DNA of 64,000 nucleotides from Gonium pectorale (taxonomy: Eukaryota; Chlorophyta; Chlorophyceae; Chlamydomonadales; Volvocaceae): contig LSYV01000003.1 of the NCBI GenBank assembly GCA_001584585.1, forward strand, positions 1,933,687-1,997,686, written 5' to 3'. Shown in pieces: positions 1 through 13,200 of the stretch. The notes below the pieces were generated by a model. It did not search any database. It was not told the DNA's origin and was given only the letters and a program-made list of their open reading frames with translations. Position numbers and translations under genes: made by a program. Positions within the stretch are counted from its first letter, which is position 1. Every line of letters starts with the position of its first letter.

Positions 1-2925
1 AGCAACCGCGGCCGGCGCCATGCCGGTAAAGAGCGCCCACGTCATGCGATTCCGGAACCCAGAGGCCTGGTCCTCCAGCCCCGGGGTTCCAAACGCTAGC
101 ACCGCCAGCAGCACTGAGCAGTACAGCACCGTTGCGTACGACGCACAGCGCACGTAATTAAGCGCACTGTAGATGAACGGCACCTGTGTGCACCGAATCG
201 GGGGGGGGGGACACGCGAACGACAGGGTTGGGAAGGACTGGGCAACGCAACGCAACCCTCCATGTGCCAATTACCGACAGCCATGAGGGGAACCAGCACA
301 GACGTACCCATTTCACGGACAGATAAAAGAGCAACGCGAAGAAGAAGAGGTTGACCAAGGAGAGCCACTTGGTGGAGCTTGCGATGGTCACCGAGGCGAT
401 GGTCACAACCACCTTGATTGCGAAGCCCAGGCCCTCCACCCGCGTGTGCGCGATGGCCATGTAGTTGCGTGTCAGGGGGTTCAGCTGCGAAGGGTGTCGT
501 ACATGATACACCGGGTCACTATCAGGGATAGCAAGAGTCTATTTGGCAGTCTTTCCGTAGGCCCTTACCCTACTGTCCACGTACAGCCGGTTTGCAGCCG
601 CAAGTTACCCGAAGCGGGCCCTGCCACGCACCTCCATCTCGCTAACGACCTGGCACGTGGCCATGACGACGAACATGACAATTGACACACCCGACACTGC
701 CGCGTGAATCACATGGGGTGTAGACCAGCACACTGCGGAAGGGCCAGGGGCACGAGATAATGGGCGGGTTCACTCGCACAGTCACAGTTCTGGGGCATGC
801 GTGCTGTATGGGCGACAGCGTGATCACTGCTGAGGTAACCGGCGTTGGGTTGCATAACAATCGAATCCTAACCCGGAACGCATTGGTAACTTACTAACGT
901 CTGGAAACTCCTGGTTATGGAACCGCACAGCAGCGGGGACGTTGAAGTAGTTGCAGTCAAAAGTGACCAAGAGCAGTGTCAGGGTTGCGACGTCCAAGAC
1001 CTGACGGCAAGATTGACCCACGGGTCGTTCGTTGAGAGTACGGGGTTTATGCATATGCGAACCCGCTATGAGAAAACCGTGGGAACGTAATCCCAGGTCG
1101 GTAACGATTTGGTACGTTGATCAAGGGCACGTTTGAAGCCCATAATTCCGGTAAGGAAATACTTGTGCGTAAAACAAAAACTAAGTTATGAGCGATAAAG
1201 GCCGGGCAATGTGTTCGCTACGTAACCTGACAGCACTCAGCGACCGCTTTACCTGGTAAAAGATCAAGCCGAACCACCGCAGGAACTGGATGGGCCAGAC
1301 GTACTCAAATCGGTTGTTTGAAAACGAATACGCCACCCATATGCTGAGGGCGAGGTTCACCGCAAGCAATCCGATGAAGACGTAGAGGAAGGCCAGGAAA
1401 AATGAGTAGCCCTGCGCCAAAAGACACGGTAAACTCATGTCGCAACACGCGACACCTCTGGACTTCTGTGCTTACCCTGGCGGACAGGAAGGCATTGAGC
1501 TGGATGAAGGAGACCACTTGCCACACCCTGTGGTGATCAATTGGAGGTAATGAGGTTGGTTGCGGTTGGGGACTGGCATGCCGTGCCTCTCTCGTTAACT
1601 GCAGTGAACGGGCACGGGACCTTCTTCCCACCACATGGATTTCGATGGTTGTCAGAGGTCTGGTTGTCCCTCCCGTTGTCTTTACCCTTTACCGCCTGCA
1701 TCCCTTCCCGATAGAAGACTGTACCTACTTATTCTTTGCGTCAATGACCCATCCGTAACTTGGGTTCACGACAAGGAGCCAGAGCTGCAGGAAATCCTGC
1801 ACAACCATGGTCGAAACGGTGAATCAAGAAGGCCCCGATACAGCTTCATGAGATTTTGACATCAAGGTTTTCGGTCCTCACCATACACACGTGCTTGCAG
1901 AGGCTGTGACATCGTCATTATGATTGTGTAACGCACATTGGACAAGTGTCCTGGTTTGCATGGCACAAGGGGCCTGGGACCCTCCACACGCCCGTAGGTG
2001 TGTACTGATACCGGTGCGCGCCTGCGCCCGTATCCGGTTGCCGGACCCCCCCGATGTCACTGGATGTGCCCGCAAGGGTCCATCGGCAGGGCCTCACCAA
2101 GAAGAGCCGGAAGAAGGCAAACTTTACGCTGGTTAGTTGCTTCTCCTTGGAAACCGTGTAGAGCACCTGTTCCATCCGGCATGGGAATCACAGGAAACGC
2201 CGCCATGAGTTCAAGTTACTTTTCAGCATCTGACACGTGTCGAAGTGATCTACAATGTGACGCCATGTGTGCATGCTTAGTCACAGAGTATGCGGGGCAC
2301 AAGGGAGCATCACCGCTGGTGGTTCAGGTGCGCAGGCGCGCGGCAAGCCTGCAAGTGCTCTGCCTACTGCTGACATGAACAGGTACAGGTACGGGCCTTC
2401 CACAAAGCCAGAGGCTGCACTATGCTAGGCACTCGGCAGGCGTTTAAAACTCGAACCCTCGGCCACTGGACGGCGCGGACACCCTCGCCGTCCTTTCATC
2501 ATTACCCGTTACTGAATTGCCCACCCCATGATAGAATCGCAACCGCGAGGTGTGGCACGGTTGGCGGACCGTTGGCACGCGGGAGGTCCGCGTACGGGAA
2601 CTGCCCACAGTCTCCACGTATCCATGCACCCCTAAGGAAATTACCCACCCCAAAAACTCCCAATTGGAAGAGCTCCGGGTCCGCGTCGAAGAAGTCATCG
2701 CCTTCAGGAGACATGATGTTGGGCCTGTTGAATTCGCATGCACGCAGTACAATGCGCATCGTTGAAAATGATTCAATGAAGCCATGGGCCACAAGAAACA
2801 TGGTCTGCGCGTTGAGCGTGGACATTGACAGTGCAGTTCGGTGCAAACACACACCGGAGCTCGCTTCCATTGGATGAAGCATTCTGGCCCGAGCTCGCAT
2901 ACGATGACTCGCTGGCGCCACTCAT
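1..2925 (-). CDS. TmcB-like PAS/multipass membrane protein, copy A (5' part, runs off left edge)
   Basis: I see ten exons on the minus strand: 2925-2855, 2724-2649, 2166-2098, 1796-1729, 1527-1476, 1411-1253, 1000-895, 732-632, 484-308 and 183 to the edge, about 354 residues. Nearly all have GT donors and AG acceptors, and phases match throughout. The start ATG (2925) opens MSGASESSYASS, and the paralogue at 25895 opens MSGASVSSYASS. The encoded part is an acidic N-tail (ending QLGVFG), then VLYTVSKEKQLTSVKF, then several hydrophobic segments (for example GYSFFLAFLYVFIGLLAVNL). This is the membrane module that precedes PAS domains in the large volvocine and protist TmcB-like proteins. Function is unknown; a membrane-bound sensor is inferred from the family. 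The PAS part would lie left of the window. Exon lengths equal those of copy B except for one codon in exon 2, so it looks like an intact gene rather than a decayed copy, although only its 5' part is visible. Confidence 0.85.
1650..1712 (+). repeat. Dispersed ~60-bp repeat, copy 1 (intronic, diverged)
   Basis: This contains the core TCCCTCCCGTTGTCT followed by an ACCCTTT...CGCCTG block. It matches copies near 24785, 32448 and 59513 (the last inverted). It sits in the intron between exons 4 and 5 of PAS gene copy A. Confidence 0.5.
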
Positions 2926-4134
2926 TGCATGAAGCTCGTGAAGGGGCGCAAGGCGGAGTCTAGGCCGACAACGGCCCGTTCAGCATACGCAGCGCCGCCG
3001 CAGAATCATGACAGCAATTCATGTATCTGTGATGGCTGCTTCAGCGCCACATGCGCGACCTCTGTCCCTAAGAAGCGCTTGCCCGCGTAGCGGCCAACTA
3101 CTTCTGACCGGAAAACTCTTAGTAGCGCGAAGTCATCAGCCGAGCATCCCGGCCACAGTTCTGTTCGATAAGCAGCGCTGGGTGCTGAAAGAACGTTCCA
3201 AGTGGGTTTCAGATAAGGTCATCCCATCGTTTTATGGCTCAACCGATTGGCATAAGAACGAAGAATTGATGTGGGCGGGCGCAAGGATGGGAGAATGCTT
3301 GTGTACGAAACATGCATGGGACAACGGCGTGGGTTCGATGAAGCTGTGAGAAGAAGCAAGCAACATGTATACACAAACTGGATGTGGCAACCCGCTTTAC
3401 AAAATCGCATGCGGCAACAGTTACAGGCCGAGCAACCCGTCGTTACATATGGTCTCCGACAAAGTGGCAACGTGTCGATGACAATGGGTAATTTACTCGC
3501 AAATGTATCGCCTGAACAAAGGTTAAAATGTACTAACCCTGTCAGTTTTGAACCCTGCACACAATGGAAGGGCTCACTCGCTATTCTGCGGTCAATATGG
3601 TACCCGTTGGCAGTGGTGTATATGGCATGCCTGAGCCGCTGAGCGCATGGAACAGTTTGTGTCTGGCGATGCGGTCCCTGCCTGCGTCTGTCGGATCACT
3701 TTGGGTGAAGAAAACTAAAGATAGGTCCTGAGTAACTGTTTCCGTATGTTAATTGTCATAGTTACAAGCGGTGATGCCAGTCCGACTGCGGGACTTATGC
3801 AGATGGGCATTCGTGGGAGTCCGTGACCAAGCCGAACGCTGCTAGTATGAAGTTAACAACAGTAGTGCGTGCGAACGAAGGAATCCACACCCCGTTCGGC
3901 ACCTTAGTCATGTCATTGCTGGAAAACGGCCGCCACACACTGTATAGGGCCGCAAGTGTCTCCGATTCTGTTCTGTGACGAATCTGCCGAATGCCGTTGC
4001 CACGGGTTGATGGGTCAGACTGTTGCATGCGGGCAGCTCTGTGCGGTACACCCAGTTGGCAGTTGCATTTCGTCTACCAGCATGTCGGGCCCGTTTACCG
4101 TCACACGAACCAAACACGTGCATATTGGGGACCG
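2926..4134. other. Intergenic stretch, no gene recognised
   Basis: This is the upstream flank of PAS gene copy A. It holds two mid-sized open frames on the plus strand (around 3008-3349 and 3271-3642) that lack recognisable motifs, codon bias or splice partners. The copy A promoter should lie in its left part, but I see no clear TATA box. Confidence 0.5.
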
Positions 4135-5079
4135 GACATGTTGGTGGAGCTACTTGGCATTTCTAGAAGCCATCCGTTTGGACGAAGGTTTAAAACGCCT
4201 TTGTTTGAGCGTGCCATGAAGGACCCTGCAGTTCAGCTTCAGTGGGCTTTCTTGAAGCGGTGTGTGGGGGCTAAAACGGCTCCTCGTATGTGCGTTTTTC
4301 GGGAGCTTCGGCGCTGGCCCATGCAGCACTTTTGGCTGAGAACTGCTTGTCTTTTCTGGAACCGCTTGGTGAAGGGGCGAAGCAAGCCCTCGGGGGTGGC
4401 GTATTATGATGTGTTCCGGTATGATTTGCAGCTTGCGCAGGAGCCTGGGTTTCGGTTCTCGGAACTATGGGTTGCAAAGATGCTGCTTGTGCTGGATGCT
4501 TTGGGGTATGAGTGGAAGGCGGACACACCGCAGAGCGAGCAACTAGTTGATGTGCAGCAAGTTATGAAGGCTTTCGAGCAAAGGCTTAGCGAGGCTTGGA
4601 AGCCCTTTGAGGGTGGTGAACGTGTGGAGCCGCGAGGGTANNNNNNNNNNNNNNNNNNNNGAGGGTATGAGAGGGGTGGCCTGTCGCTTTGTGTTTACCA
4701 GGGATGGATGGGTGCGCCTACGGGTGCAGAACATTGCCCTGTGCGGTACCAGCGTATGCAGTTGCCGCTAGGTCACGTGCATGCGCTGATGCGGTTTAGG
4801 ACGTGTGCCTGGCCTTTGGAGATGTATCGTTCGCATGGGCGGACACGGGCGGCGCGTTGCTGTCGTGTGTGCCAGTGCGGCCAGGTCGAAGATGAGAAGC
4901 ACGTTGTGTTCGAATGTTGTGCCTACGATGAGTTGAGGAGTGCTTGTGGTCTGAGTTTCGAGGACGATGCTGACGGGGAAGACATGATGATTAGCTTCAT
5001 GAGCAGGTCTGATCCGCGCAAGTTGGGTGCCTTTCTGTTCTCTGTCTATGAACGTAGGAATGCTCTGTTGAGGGCGTGA
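4135..5079 (+). mobile_element. 5'-truncated non-LTR retrotransposon (LINE), 3' end of ORF2
   Basis: One frame stays open to the stop at 5077-5079. It encodes the region downstream of the reverse transcriptase in LINE ORF2 proteins. This part is rich in Trp and Arg and ends with a zinc-knuckle-like CRVCQCGQVEDEKHVVFECC (Cys-x2-Cys...His...Cys), the zf-RVT type motif seen near the C-terminus of plant and algal LINEs. The RT catalytic domain is absent, so the copy is a typical 5'-truncated insertion. The left boundary is only approximate; the same frame is open from 3991 but the similarity seems to begin about 4135. A 20-base N run interrupts it without breaking the frame, which is no proof of continuity. 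Identity of the clade is not determined. Confidence 0.7.
4641..4660. other. Assembly gap (20 N)
   Basis: A run of exactly 20 N bases lies inside the LINE fragment. The real gap length may differ. Confidence 0.99.
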
Positions 5080-7334
5080 ACGGGGCTGTGCCGAGGGGCC
5101 AAAAGGCTCGTATGGGCACTTGTAACACACACACATCACACACATCGGTGACTGACACGCTGCGGTATTGGCCGGGTAAGATCTAGCCTTCAGCGCTATG
5201 GAGGGACGGAAGTCGTGGAGTGGTGTGCCTGTTCGGTCGTGGCAAGAGGGAATCGGGACATGAGAGCGGTAACGACCTTACATACTCCCCTGTCAATGGG
5301 CCTAAGCTAAGGATACGGGCCTACGCGTTGCTCATGGGCTGCTGCCCAAGAGCAAGATGAGACAGCGCAACACACGCTGGAGCAGCTTAAGTAACCATAA
5401 ACGTACGTCAAACAGGATGCACCGGTTTGCCAGAGGGCACTCTTCACTCAGCAGGGCCAAACAGGACAACACGTGGGACAAGGGAGTTAAATTGTAACCT
5501 TAAGCATCAACAGCCAACCGCTCATTGTACACAAGTAGTCACACTCAACGACACAACCTGACTGCGTGTTGCTGTGACAAGACTGCCAGGTGTGCAAGAG
5601 CGCAAATCCTGGCCCAAACCGGTTTTCCGTGGCAGCCGTCGTGTGCTTGGAACAACCGGTCATTCTATCTCGCAACATCCGTATTGCCTCGTCACACCCG
5701 TACTATTCCGCAGCCGTACTAAAACGTCTTCCAACCTTTTATGCGCAATCTCCAATGCACAGGTACTGGAGACAGTGGCAAAGCAGACCCATCGCCGCCG
5801 ACCAGCCTGCACGACCGAATCAGCTTTACATGTGGAAACCACGCTCTCCTGGGATGATAAGCAGGGCTGGTACAGGCCATTTACACTCTCCACACACCCC
5901 ACCCTTTTATAGAACTTACCAAGACCCAACAGACAGCATGCAGACCAACAAACACAAACACGTGTGCTTGGGCAATACTTCTCCGGCCATCATTCTGTCA
6001 AACAAAGAATGAATGGATGAGACATCAGCCTGCATGGCGAACCCAAGGACGCACCGATGCGTGTTTGGGAGGCGTTGCTGCGAGTTGAATGCAGCAGGTC
6101 AAGTACGTGGGATGCATACCTTTCATTACGGCACGTTATGGAACCTCATCGTACAATAGTGTGCCCGGGTGAGCGCAAACCTATCGCGGCTAGCCATAGG
6201 TATGCACACCAACGCTCATCAGACGCCACAGCAGCGCGGAGTACCCACCCCGATGCAAGTGATCCATGCACACCGCGCATTGGATTGCGAGTGCAACAAG
6301 GTCTGCGCGAGCCGAATAGATCCAGACGACTAGCGAGCCCGCAGGTTCGCCCAACCCCACAAAAGCTTGCATAGTGCATGCTCCCGTGATCGGGTCCCAA
6401 CCATGCCGAGTCGAACATTGCATAGCCACCTCGTGCGATGACGCTGCCTTCCTAGGTGCACTTTACGCAGGAAGGCAATGGGAAGATGTACAAGCGAACT
6501 TATGCATGCGTGCAAGAGGGCCCACACAGCCCGTTGGCAACAAGGGACAGGCGAAGCGAAGTCTCTCCCGAACCTTCAACCCAGCAGGAGTAGTGGCTGA
6601 TCGCATTGCAGCCTAGCACCCAAGAATTGGAGCAACCAGTAACGGACGAACGAGGACTTTTGGATGGCAAGTGCCTCCGAATGACGAAAAATGCGCAGTT
6701 CACGCCGTGCCCTTGCCGGCCAAGTCTGACTTCTGCCCTACACCGCTGGGCTTCATGCGGACGCTTCCCGTCGTAACCGCTCCAAAATCAGGCGCGCGGC
6801 CTGTGCCAAAAGGGAGGGAGGTGACGTAAGCAAGGGCCATCATGGAAAATTGCACGTCCGTGGGGGTCAATTACAAAACGTTTCCGCTAAGCACGCACGC
6901 ACGCGGGCGATTGGTATGAACACACCTTCCTATGCACATACCCATGCCGGCAGGCTGGGTCTTGCGTATAAGGGCGTCGGTGTCAATCCGCCCACGTCCA
7001 CCCCGGCGACTCTCACTGAGGCTTTCGCACCTGACTTGACGATGCCGCTTGCCGCCTTGGCAAGGGCTGGGCTGCCACTTGTTCCGATGTCGTTATGACC
7101 TGCAGCGTGTCCACACGAGAAGCGAGGAATATGCTGAACGTGATGAGGGTCCAAGTTCAGCCGGCGGCGCCTTAACGTGCCAGCTGCTAGATGGAGAGTG
7201 ATACATGAAGGCGTTGTACGTCAAGCGTCATCACATACCAATATACCGGTAATTTATAAGCAGGTCAACAGCAACGATCACAACGCTGACGGACGGTCGT
7301 GATCAAGACCAGGCAATGTTAGGCCGGACGCAAA
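5080..7334. other. Intergenic stretch, no gene recognised
   Basis: This is the 3' flank of the LINE fragment (with a short CA-rich run near 5125-5145) and of PAS gene copy B. Open frames here are short, overlapping and without motifs. I see nothing further to annotate. Confidence 0.5.
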
Positions 7335-10300
7335 TTACCCACCAAGCTTGCCACTGATACCGCCACCGTTACCGCCGCCGGCGCCAAGGCCAAACGCGCT
7401 CTGTCGCCTCGGACCCGCCGCGGGCATGGCCGTCCCCTGCTCCCCCAGTATGACTGCCGTGACGAGCGCCTCGCAGTCCACCTCTCCGGGCAGCTGGCTG
7501 AGCAGCTCGGCGATGCGGCGCATCTCGTTGTGCGACTTGCGGAGGAGGGGGCGCAGCTGCAGAACCAGGAACGCCAGGCCCCACACCCAGGCGATGGAGA
7601 ACATAATGACCTGCTGGACAACCACGCGGCTGAAGGGGAAGAAGGCACCAGGGCACCGCGTCAGAGTATGGCAGTATGTGTTGGCAGCTAACGCGGGAAG
7701 GTCAGAGCGGATGGTGTGACCTGGCTCTACAGACTTTGAGTGAGTGCGCGGCACGCTTGAGCCGTTCATTCTTACGCGGTGCAGGGCGAGCAACGTGCTG
7801 CAGGCAAGAAGCCGTTTGCCCAACCAGGGTGCCCCACATGGAGCAGCCTAGTATCCCAGGGAATGGGCGCCAACGCGAGGAACGTGCACAATCCTACCTG
7901 TAAGAGCCTTGCACCTCATCCAGAAATACGGAGCTCATCGTCGTCTGCAGGAACGGTCCAATGGGTTTCGTTGGAGGGGGCTTCTTGGGGTGGGGCCAAC
8001 ATGTCCAGGGCAAACTGCATAGGCACTGCACTGCGCCCAAACCAGGTGGCATGCGCCCTTGACGTTATTCCGCACGGCACGTACCACGCCACCCTCCATG
8101 TCCGTCTGGCCCGTGGACCAGATGGCTATGAACTCGGTGCTGTTCATGCCGGACGCCTGGTGGGGCTGCATCGCCAGCGACTCCACGTACGAGTATTGCG
8201 CCTTGAGCAGCACGTCCAGGCCGTTGCGGGTCACCTGCAGGGCGTATGGTTGGTCATGCGTGGGAGTTTGAGCAGCGGGAGGAGGGCAGGACGAGCGGTG
8301 GTATGCGCAGCAGCACACAACAGCAGCAGTAAATATACCATAAGTCCACAACAGTAGCTGAAGTTGCGAGCGTAGCCCGCCATGTGCCGGGGCGCAGTCC
8401 GCATGGACAAGGCGATCGCGAAGCGAATGATTTGAACGGTGGTAGGAATGTGGACGACGGTTGAGGAGCATCCGCATGATGGAGGGAACACCGCATTGGA
8501 AAGTTGAGCCCTCCACATTCCCGTACCTGATAGAGCGGGCTATCAGATGACTGGCAGCCGTCTGGGTCTTTGCACAAGCAGTCTGCGGTATGGTATAGCA
8601 GCTGTGCCGGCCTTGTGAAGCCGCCAAACACCACACCCGTCTTGGCCAGGCGGTAGTGAGAGTTGTCTGTGTCCGGGACTACCTGGGCATGGGATACATA
8701 AGGGGGGTGAGAGGAGGTTCCATGCAGGAGTCCTACATTGCCGACCACGGCTGCACATACCGTACTCGCTTGTCAGGGTCATCGTCCAACGAACCGAAAA
8801 ATGCACGCGCTCCGATAAAGCGGTCCCCGGTACTACCAGATATTGCCGTTTAGGCGTCCTCAACGTGTGGCTATCAGGTGTCAGGCCGCACCTCATTGCC
8901 GTACAGCATAACTGAGTACTCGAGCTTCAGGTTAGTCAGCTCTTTGATGAGGACGGACTTTAAGGTATCACATGCTTCCTGACTGAACGCCGCGGCTACC
9001 TCCTGCGAAACGGCAAAGTACGCGGTTCCAATGCATGGTCGTGCACTAAGGACAAAAAGAGCGCGTGCGCGTCTTTTGGAAGTCAGATGCGTCAGTAGGG
9101 GAGGTATGCGTTAATGCATTGTTCGCATGGGCATATGGTCGCAAGCACTGCACAACACGGAACGGCACTGCCATAGATGCCCAAGACATACATCACCCGA
9201 ACCTGGGGACACAGCTCACCAGCGAGTAGAATATAATCCTGTGTGCGCGCCTGCACAGTAAGAAAGGGGCCGGGCCCGACTCAATCACGCCCAGGAGGAC
9301 TTCAGCAGCAGCGCCTGCAGGACCTCCCAGTAGCCACCGGCATGATCCAAAGTAGCTTGTTGTAAACGGATATCCACGAGTCCACACGCGAAAAGGAACA
9401 ACCGCACGCGTTGCATGCATGAAGCCGATGAGTGCGGGTCTCAGAGAACATATGAGTGACCTCCTCGCGGGAACACCCGCAATGCGTATGTCAACTGGCA
9501 TCGGCGCGAAGATTTACTGGACTCACACCAGGAACGAGTTGACAACGTTGAGCGTCGCGATGGGCGCCGACAGGGCCTGTGCGCACGCATGGACAATGAG
9601 CGTGTGTGGGTAAGGGCATGCATACGTGTCTGGACAGTTGCTCACAGCCGCAAATCCATACGGGCATGTGGCCGGACTGGCCGATACTGCTCCGATGCGC
9701 GCCGCAAGTGACCGCCTTCATGTCTGTTCGCTATTTATCTAACAAGAACATGGCAGCAACGGGATTGGAAGACATCTTACCACCAGGTATTCGGAGCCCA
9801 CCAGGTTCATGATGATGACAGCCAGTCCCCACAGTGTGAAAGGTAGGACCAAGTAGAAGGCCAGGCGCTGGGAGGGGATGAGGCGGCGTTTAGCCTTACT
9901 AGATCTGGCAGTTGGCGACGCCTGGATGCAGGAGAGGGTGAAAGAACACGGGTCGTCGGCTTTCGTGCTCACTGTATGCTTTGGCCAAGAAACTGCAACA
10001 AAAACGAATCGTGAATGAGCATACCGTGCCCCCCACTGCGGGTGAAGCGCGTCCCCATCAATCCCTTGCAAATCCAGGTCATGTCGTCACCTCCGGCCGC
10101 GGAAGGACCGATGGGCCACGGTGTCCCTAGGCTTTGCATCGAGCTTACCCTTGCACGGCTGCGCCAGAACGCAAGCCAACCCACAGCACCGCTCACGGCC
10201 GCGAGCCGCTCGCTGCGGCTGCCCTCGCCGGCCCCGACGGCAGCAGGTCCGGCCGCGTCGCCATCGCCGCCATTATTGTCGTCCGCGCCTGGCGCAACAT

Positions 10301-13200
10301 GGCCGCCCTTGAGCGCGAAGTTTAGAGTGCTGCTCCGGCGCGCGCGGATACCGGCAGAGGGCTTCTTCGCGGGGCCCTCCTGCTGGAGCCCAGGGCCCTG
10401 GCCGGCTGCCATGACGGCATTGTCTGTTAGGAGGGCATCGCCTTCCCCCCCATTGCCGGCGCCAGCCGGGTCGTTTGTTGGCATCTCCTGCATCTGGAGA
10501 GCAGCCTGTTCCTCCTCGTCATCTTCGCCCGCCTCGAGCTGAGAGAGGTCCGCAGTAAAGGGCGCGTTAGCGGGGGTACTAAACAAGATGCAATCCAAGT
10601 GCTTATCGGTACCAGGTGCGCGCAAGCGTCGCTGTCGCCGCACTTATATCAGGCCCTTCCTTCGCTGCAAAGTGTTGGCACAATGGCGCGATACAACTAA
10701 ATGTCCGCTATGTGCCCGGCCAGCAAGAACTGTTTGCACTATCCCCAGCGGATACCGAGACTCCAAGATCATGGTTTAAGACATGTGGCCCGGGAAAGCA
10801 GCAGCTCGTTCCAACTAGAACACATCCAGCCGGGCAGTCCTCAAGACGCTCCTGCCCTTGTTGATGTCCGCACGCGGGGCCGACAAACCTCCCCATAACA
10901 AGAGCACCAGAGACTGCGCAAGCCAAACCTACCCGCAACGACATGTTCGCCAGGCCACGCGTGACGCCAAGGGGGATCTGGATGAAGACCCCGTACAGGT
11001 TGTACCTCAGCTGCGAGAACTGCAAGCCGGGGGGTCATACCAGGGAGGTCAGCACGGGGGACACATTCAAATGTCCCACACCAAGCCTGCAGCACGAGCA
11101 ACCGCCGCGTGGGTCACCATCACATCCTCACCTTGCTGGCGACGAACCACATGTACGCGCAAGCCGTGAGACACAGGAGGCCGCCCTCCAGGCAGAGCAC
11201 GATGAGCTGCATGTTGTATATTGTCTTGCTCTTGGCCACGGTCAGCTGTACCAGCGCATCCAGCGTGGCTTGGTAGGCGGGAAAGATGACCGTCAGGCCG
11301 TTGGCCTGTGGAGGCACAGTGATGATCATGACGCGGGCACGAAGGCAATCACCAACGTCGGCGGAAGCATTCGCGCGGCAGGGCCTTCTTTCCTGAACTC
11401 ACTCAGCGCCACACGCACCCCCCGGACACCCCCTTTTCACCGGTGTCAGCCATGTACCGCATGCCCATTTCCCTTGCACGGCGTCAAAATGGCATAGCGC
11501 AGGTGGTACGAATGCTCTCGCATCAGGGCGCAAACGTGCCGCGCCTATGTACGCACATGGATGAACCTCCAGGTAGACCAGTTGGTGAAGTTGGCACCCT
11601 GCGCCACAACGTACGGCCCGTTGTTGTGCATCTCGAAGGCCTTTGTCAGGTACATATTGCCCGCATCCCACAGGCCCATGCGCAGGGTGGTGGGCGCTGG
11701 CGGTTCCACAGAGGACATGATCCGGCTGGGGTCGTCAGGGTCGTTTGCGTCGTAGAAGGCCGTTATGTTGAGTCCAGGATTGTCCCAAATGTCCTGCGGG
11801 AGCGTTAAGGCATGGGTACGATGAGATACGTATTTTTGACCTCAGACATCGTACAAGTGTGACAAAAGACTGATGTTTATACCCATTGGAATCCAGGATC
11901 TCAACCCATCTCAGTACAGGTTATGGAACCCGGCGCATTCATATGAAACATGCGTGAACACAAGGCACGTAGGGAAAGCTGGGAGGTCGCTCAGGTGCCG
12001 GTCCCAAGTCGGTCAAAGCCGGGAGACGTGATGCGCGCCTTCCGGCTCTTACCCTGAGGCCGAAATCAGAGGCTATGCGCCGCAGCGACCGAAACCCCAG
12101 GTAGACCCCGTGATGCAGCTCCTGGGGGCGGGTGGGCGGGGACGCGCATGTAAGCCGTTTGGAATAACGGTAACCGACGTGGCTGGCGGCCACGGCTGGA
12201 TGGAGAGGCTCTGGGTTCCCCAGTGGTTACCCATTCTCACTATCTGGCTGCAATACACGATGCATGGGTGCGCGCAATCGCAATGGATGTCGTGAGAGGA
12301 GAGGGAATCCACCATCGGGCAAACACCCGCACGAGGAGCAAGAAGCTGGCACACGACCTACATGCCATGTCGTACCTTTAGAGATGATGTCACGTCGCTC
12401 AGGTCGGCGTACGTCGCAGCCAGGGCATCTTCAACGGGTTCGCCGAATTGCGGAACTCCCTGCGAACAGCCAGCGCGGCCGCACAAAAGGGACCCAACGC
12501 ACATCTAAAGTCTTTGCCAAAAGACTGCATGCCAGGAGGCTCATGGGCAGCGCTAGTTTGGGCATGGGAAAGTACGCATGGAAAACGCCACGGTTGGCTT
12601 GTTTCGTCCCCAACACCGTGACAACCGTAACAGCAACGGCGTGCGAAGGCATCGTGTATGACGTGCATGCGCGCACGTGCAGCATGATCTCGTAGCTGTG
12701 CACAGGTAAGATGCCCGTCACCAAGCCATGGCGGTAACTGCTGGTCATCCCGCACCTCGACATGGCTGTTGCCGGCGTAGAGGCGATCAATGATCCGCCC
12801 ATTAATCGCGATTTCGTGCACACGGCGAGAGGCCTCAGCTGCGTAGCACGCGACAGCGCGAGCGAGAAGGGAGGGAGCGGCAAGGCCATTACGGTGGCAC
12901 GCGTGCCACGTGGCAATTGCATGGCCTACTTGGTTCCTGCGCCGTAGCGCATCCGCCAGCAACCACAGGCGTCTCATGCACAGCGCCATGGCATCTCACA
13001 CACAGTAGGAACCTACCAACGCTGTTGAGGTCCTTGACCGATGCTTGCTGCTGCAGCAACTCCGTGAGCAGGAGCACAAATGTTGCCGTGTGCGCCGCAA
13101 GGAGGACTGCGACCACGCCCATGGCGTGCCAGCGCAACCGTCTTGCGGGCTGCTGGGCCTGCAAAACGCAACCCAGGGACGAACGTGAATTTCATACCGG
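7335..13200 (-). other. Copy B C-terminal membrane module (sub-region)
   Basis: Hydrophobic helices lie at about 13.1 kb (VVAVLLAAHTATFVLLLTEL), 11.2 kb (LIVLCLEGGLLCLTACAYMW), 9.85 kb (LAFYLVLPFTLWGLAVIIMN) and 7.6 kb (VIMFSIAWVWGLAFLVLQL). They alternate with soluble loops such as the DIWDNPGLNITAFYDAND segment (11.8-11.55 kb) and YFAVSQEVAAAFSQEACDTL (about 9.0 kb). The last exon ends in a short Gly-rich tail. Confidence 0.75.

Noticed and set aside
3271..3642. 123-codon plus-strand frame upstream of PAS copy A
   Set aside because: It has no motif, no GC or codon bias, and a length expected by chance in this region.
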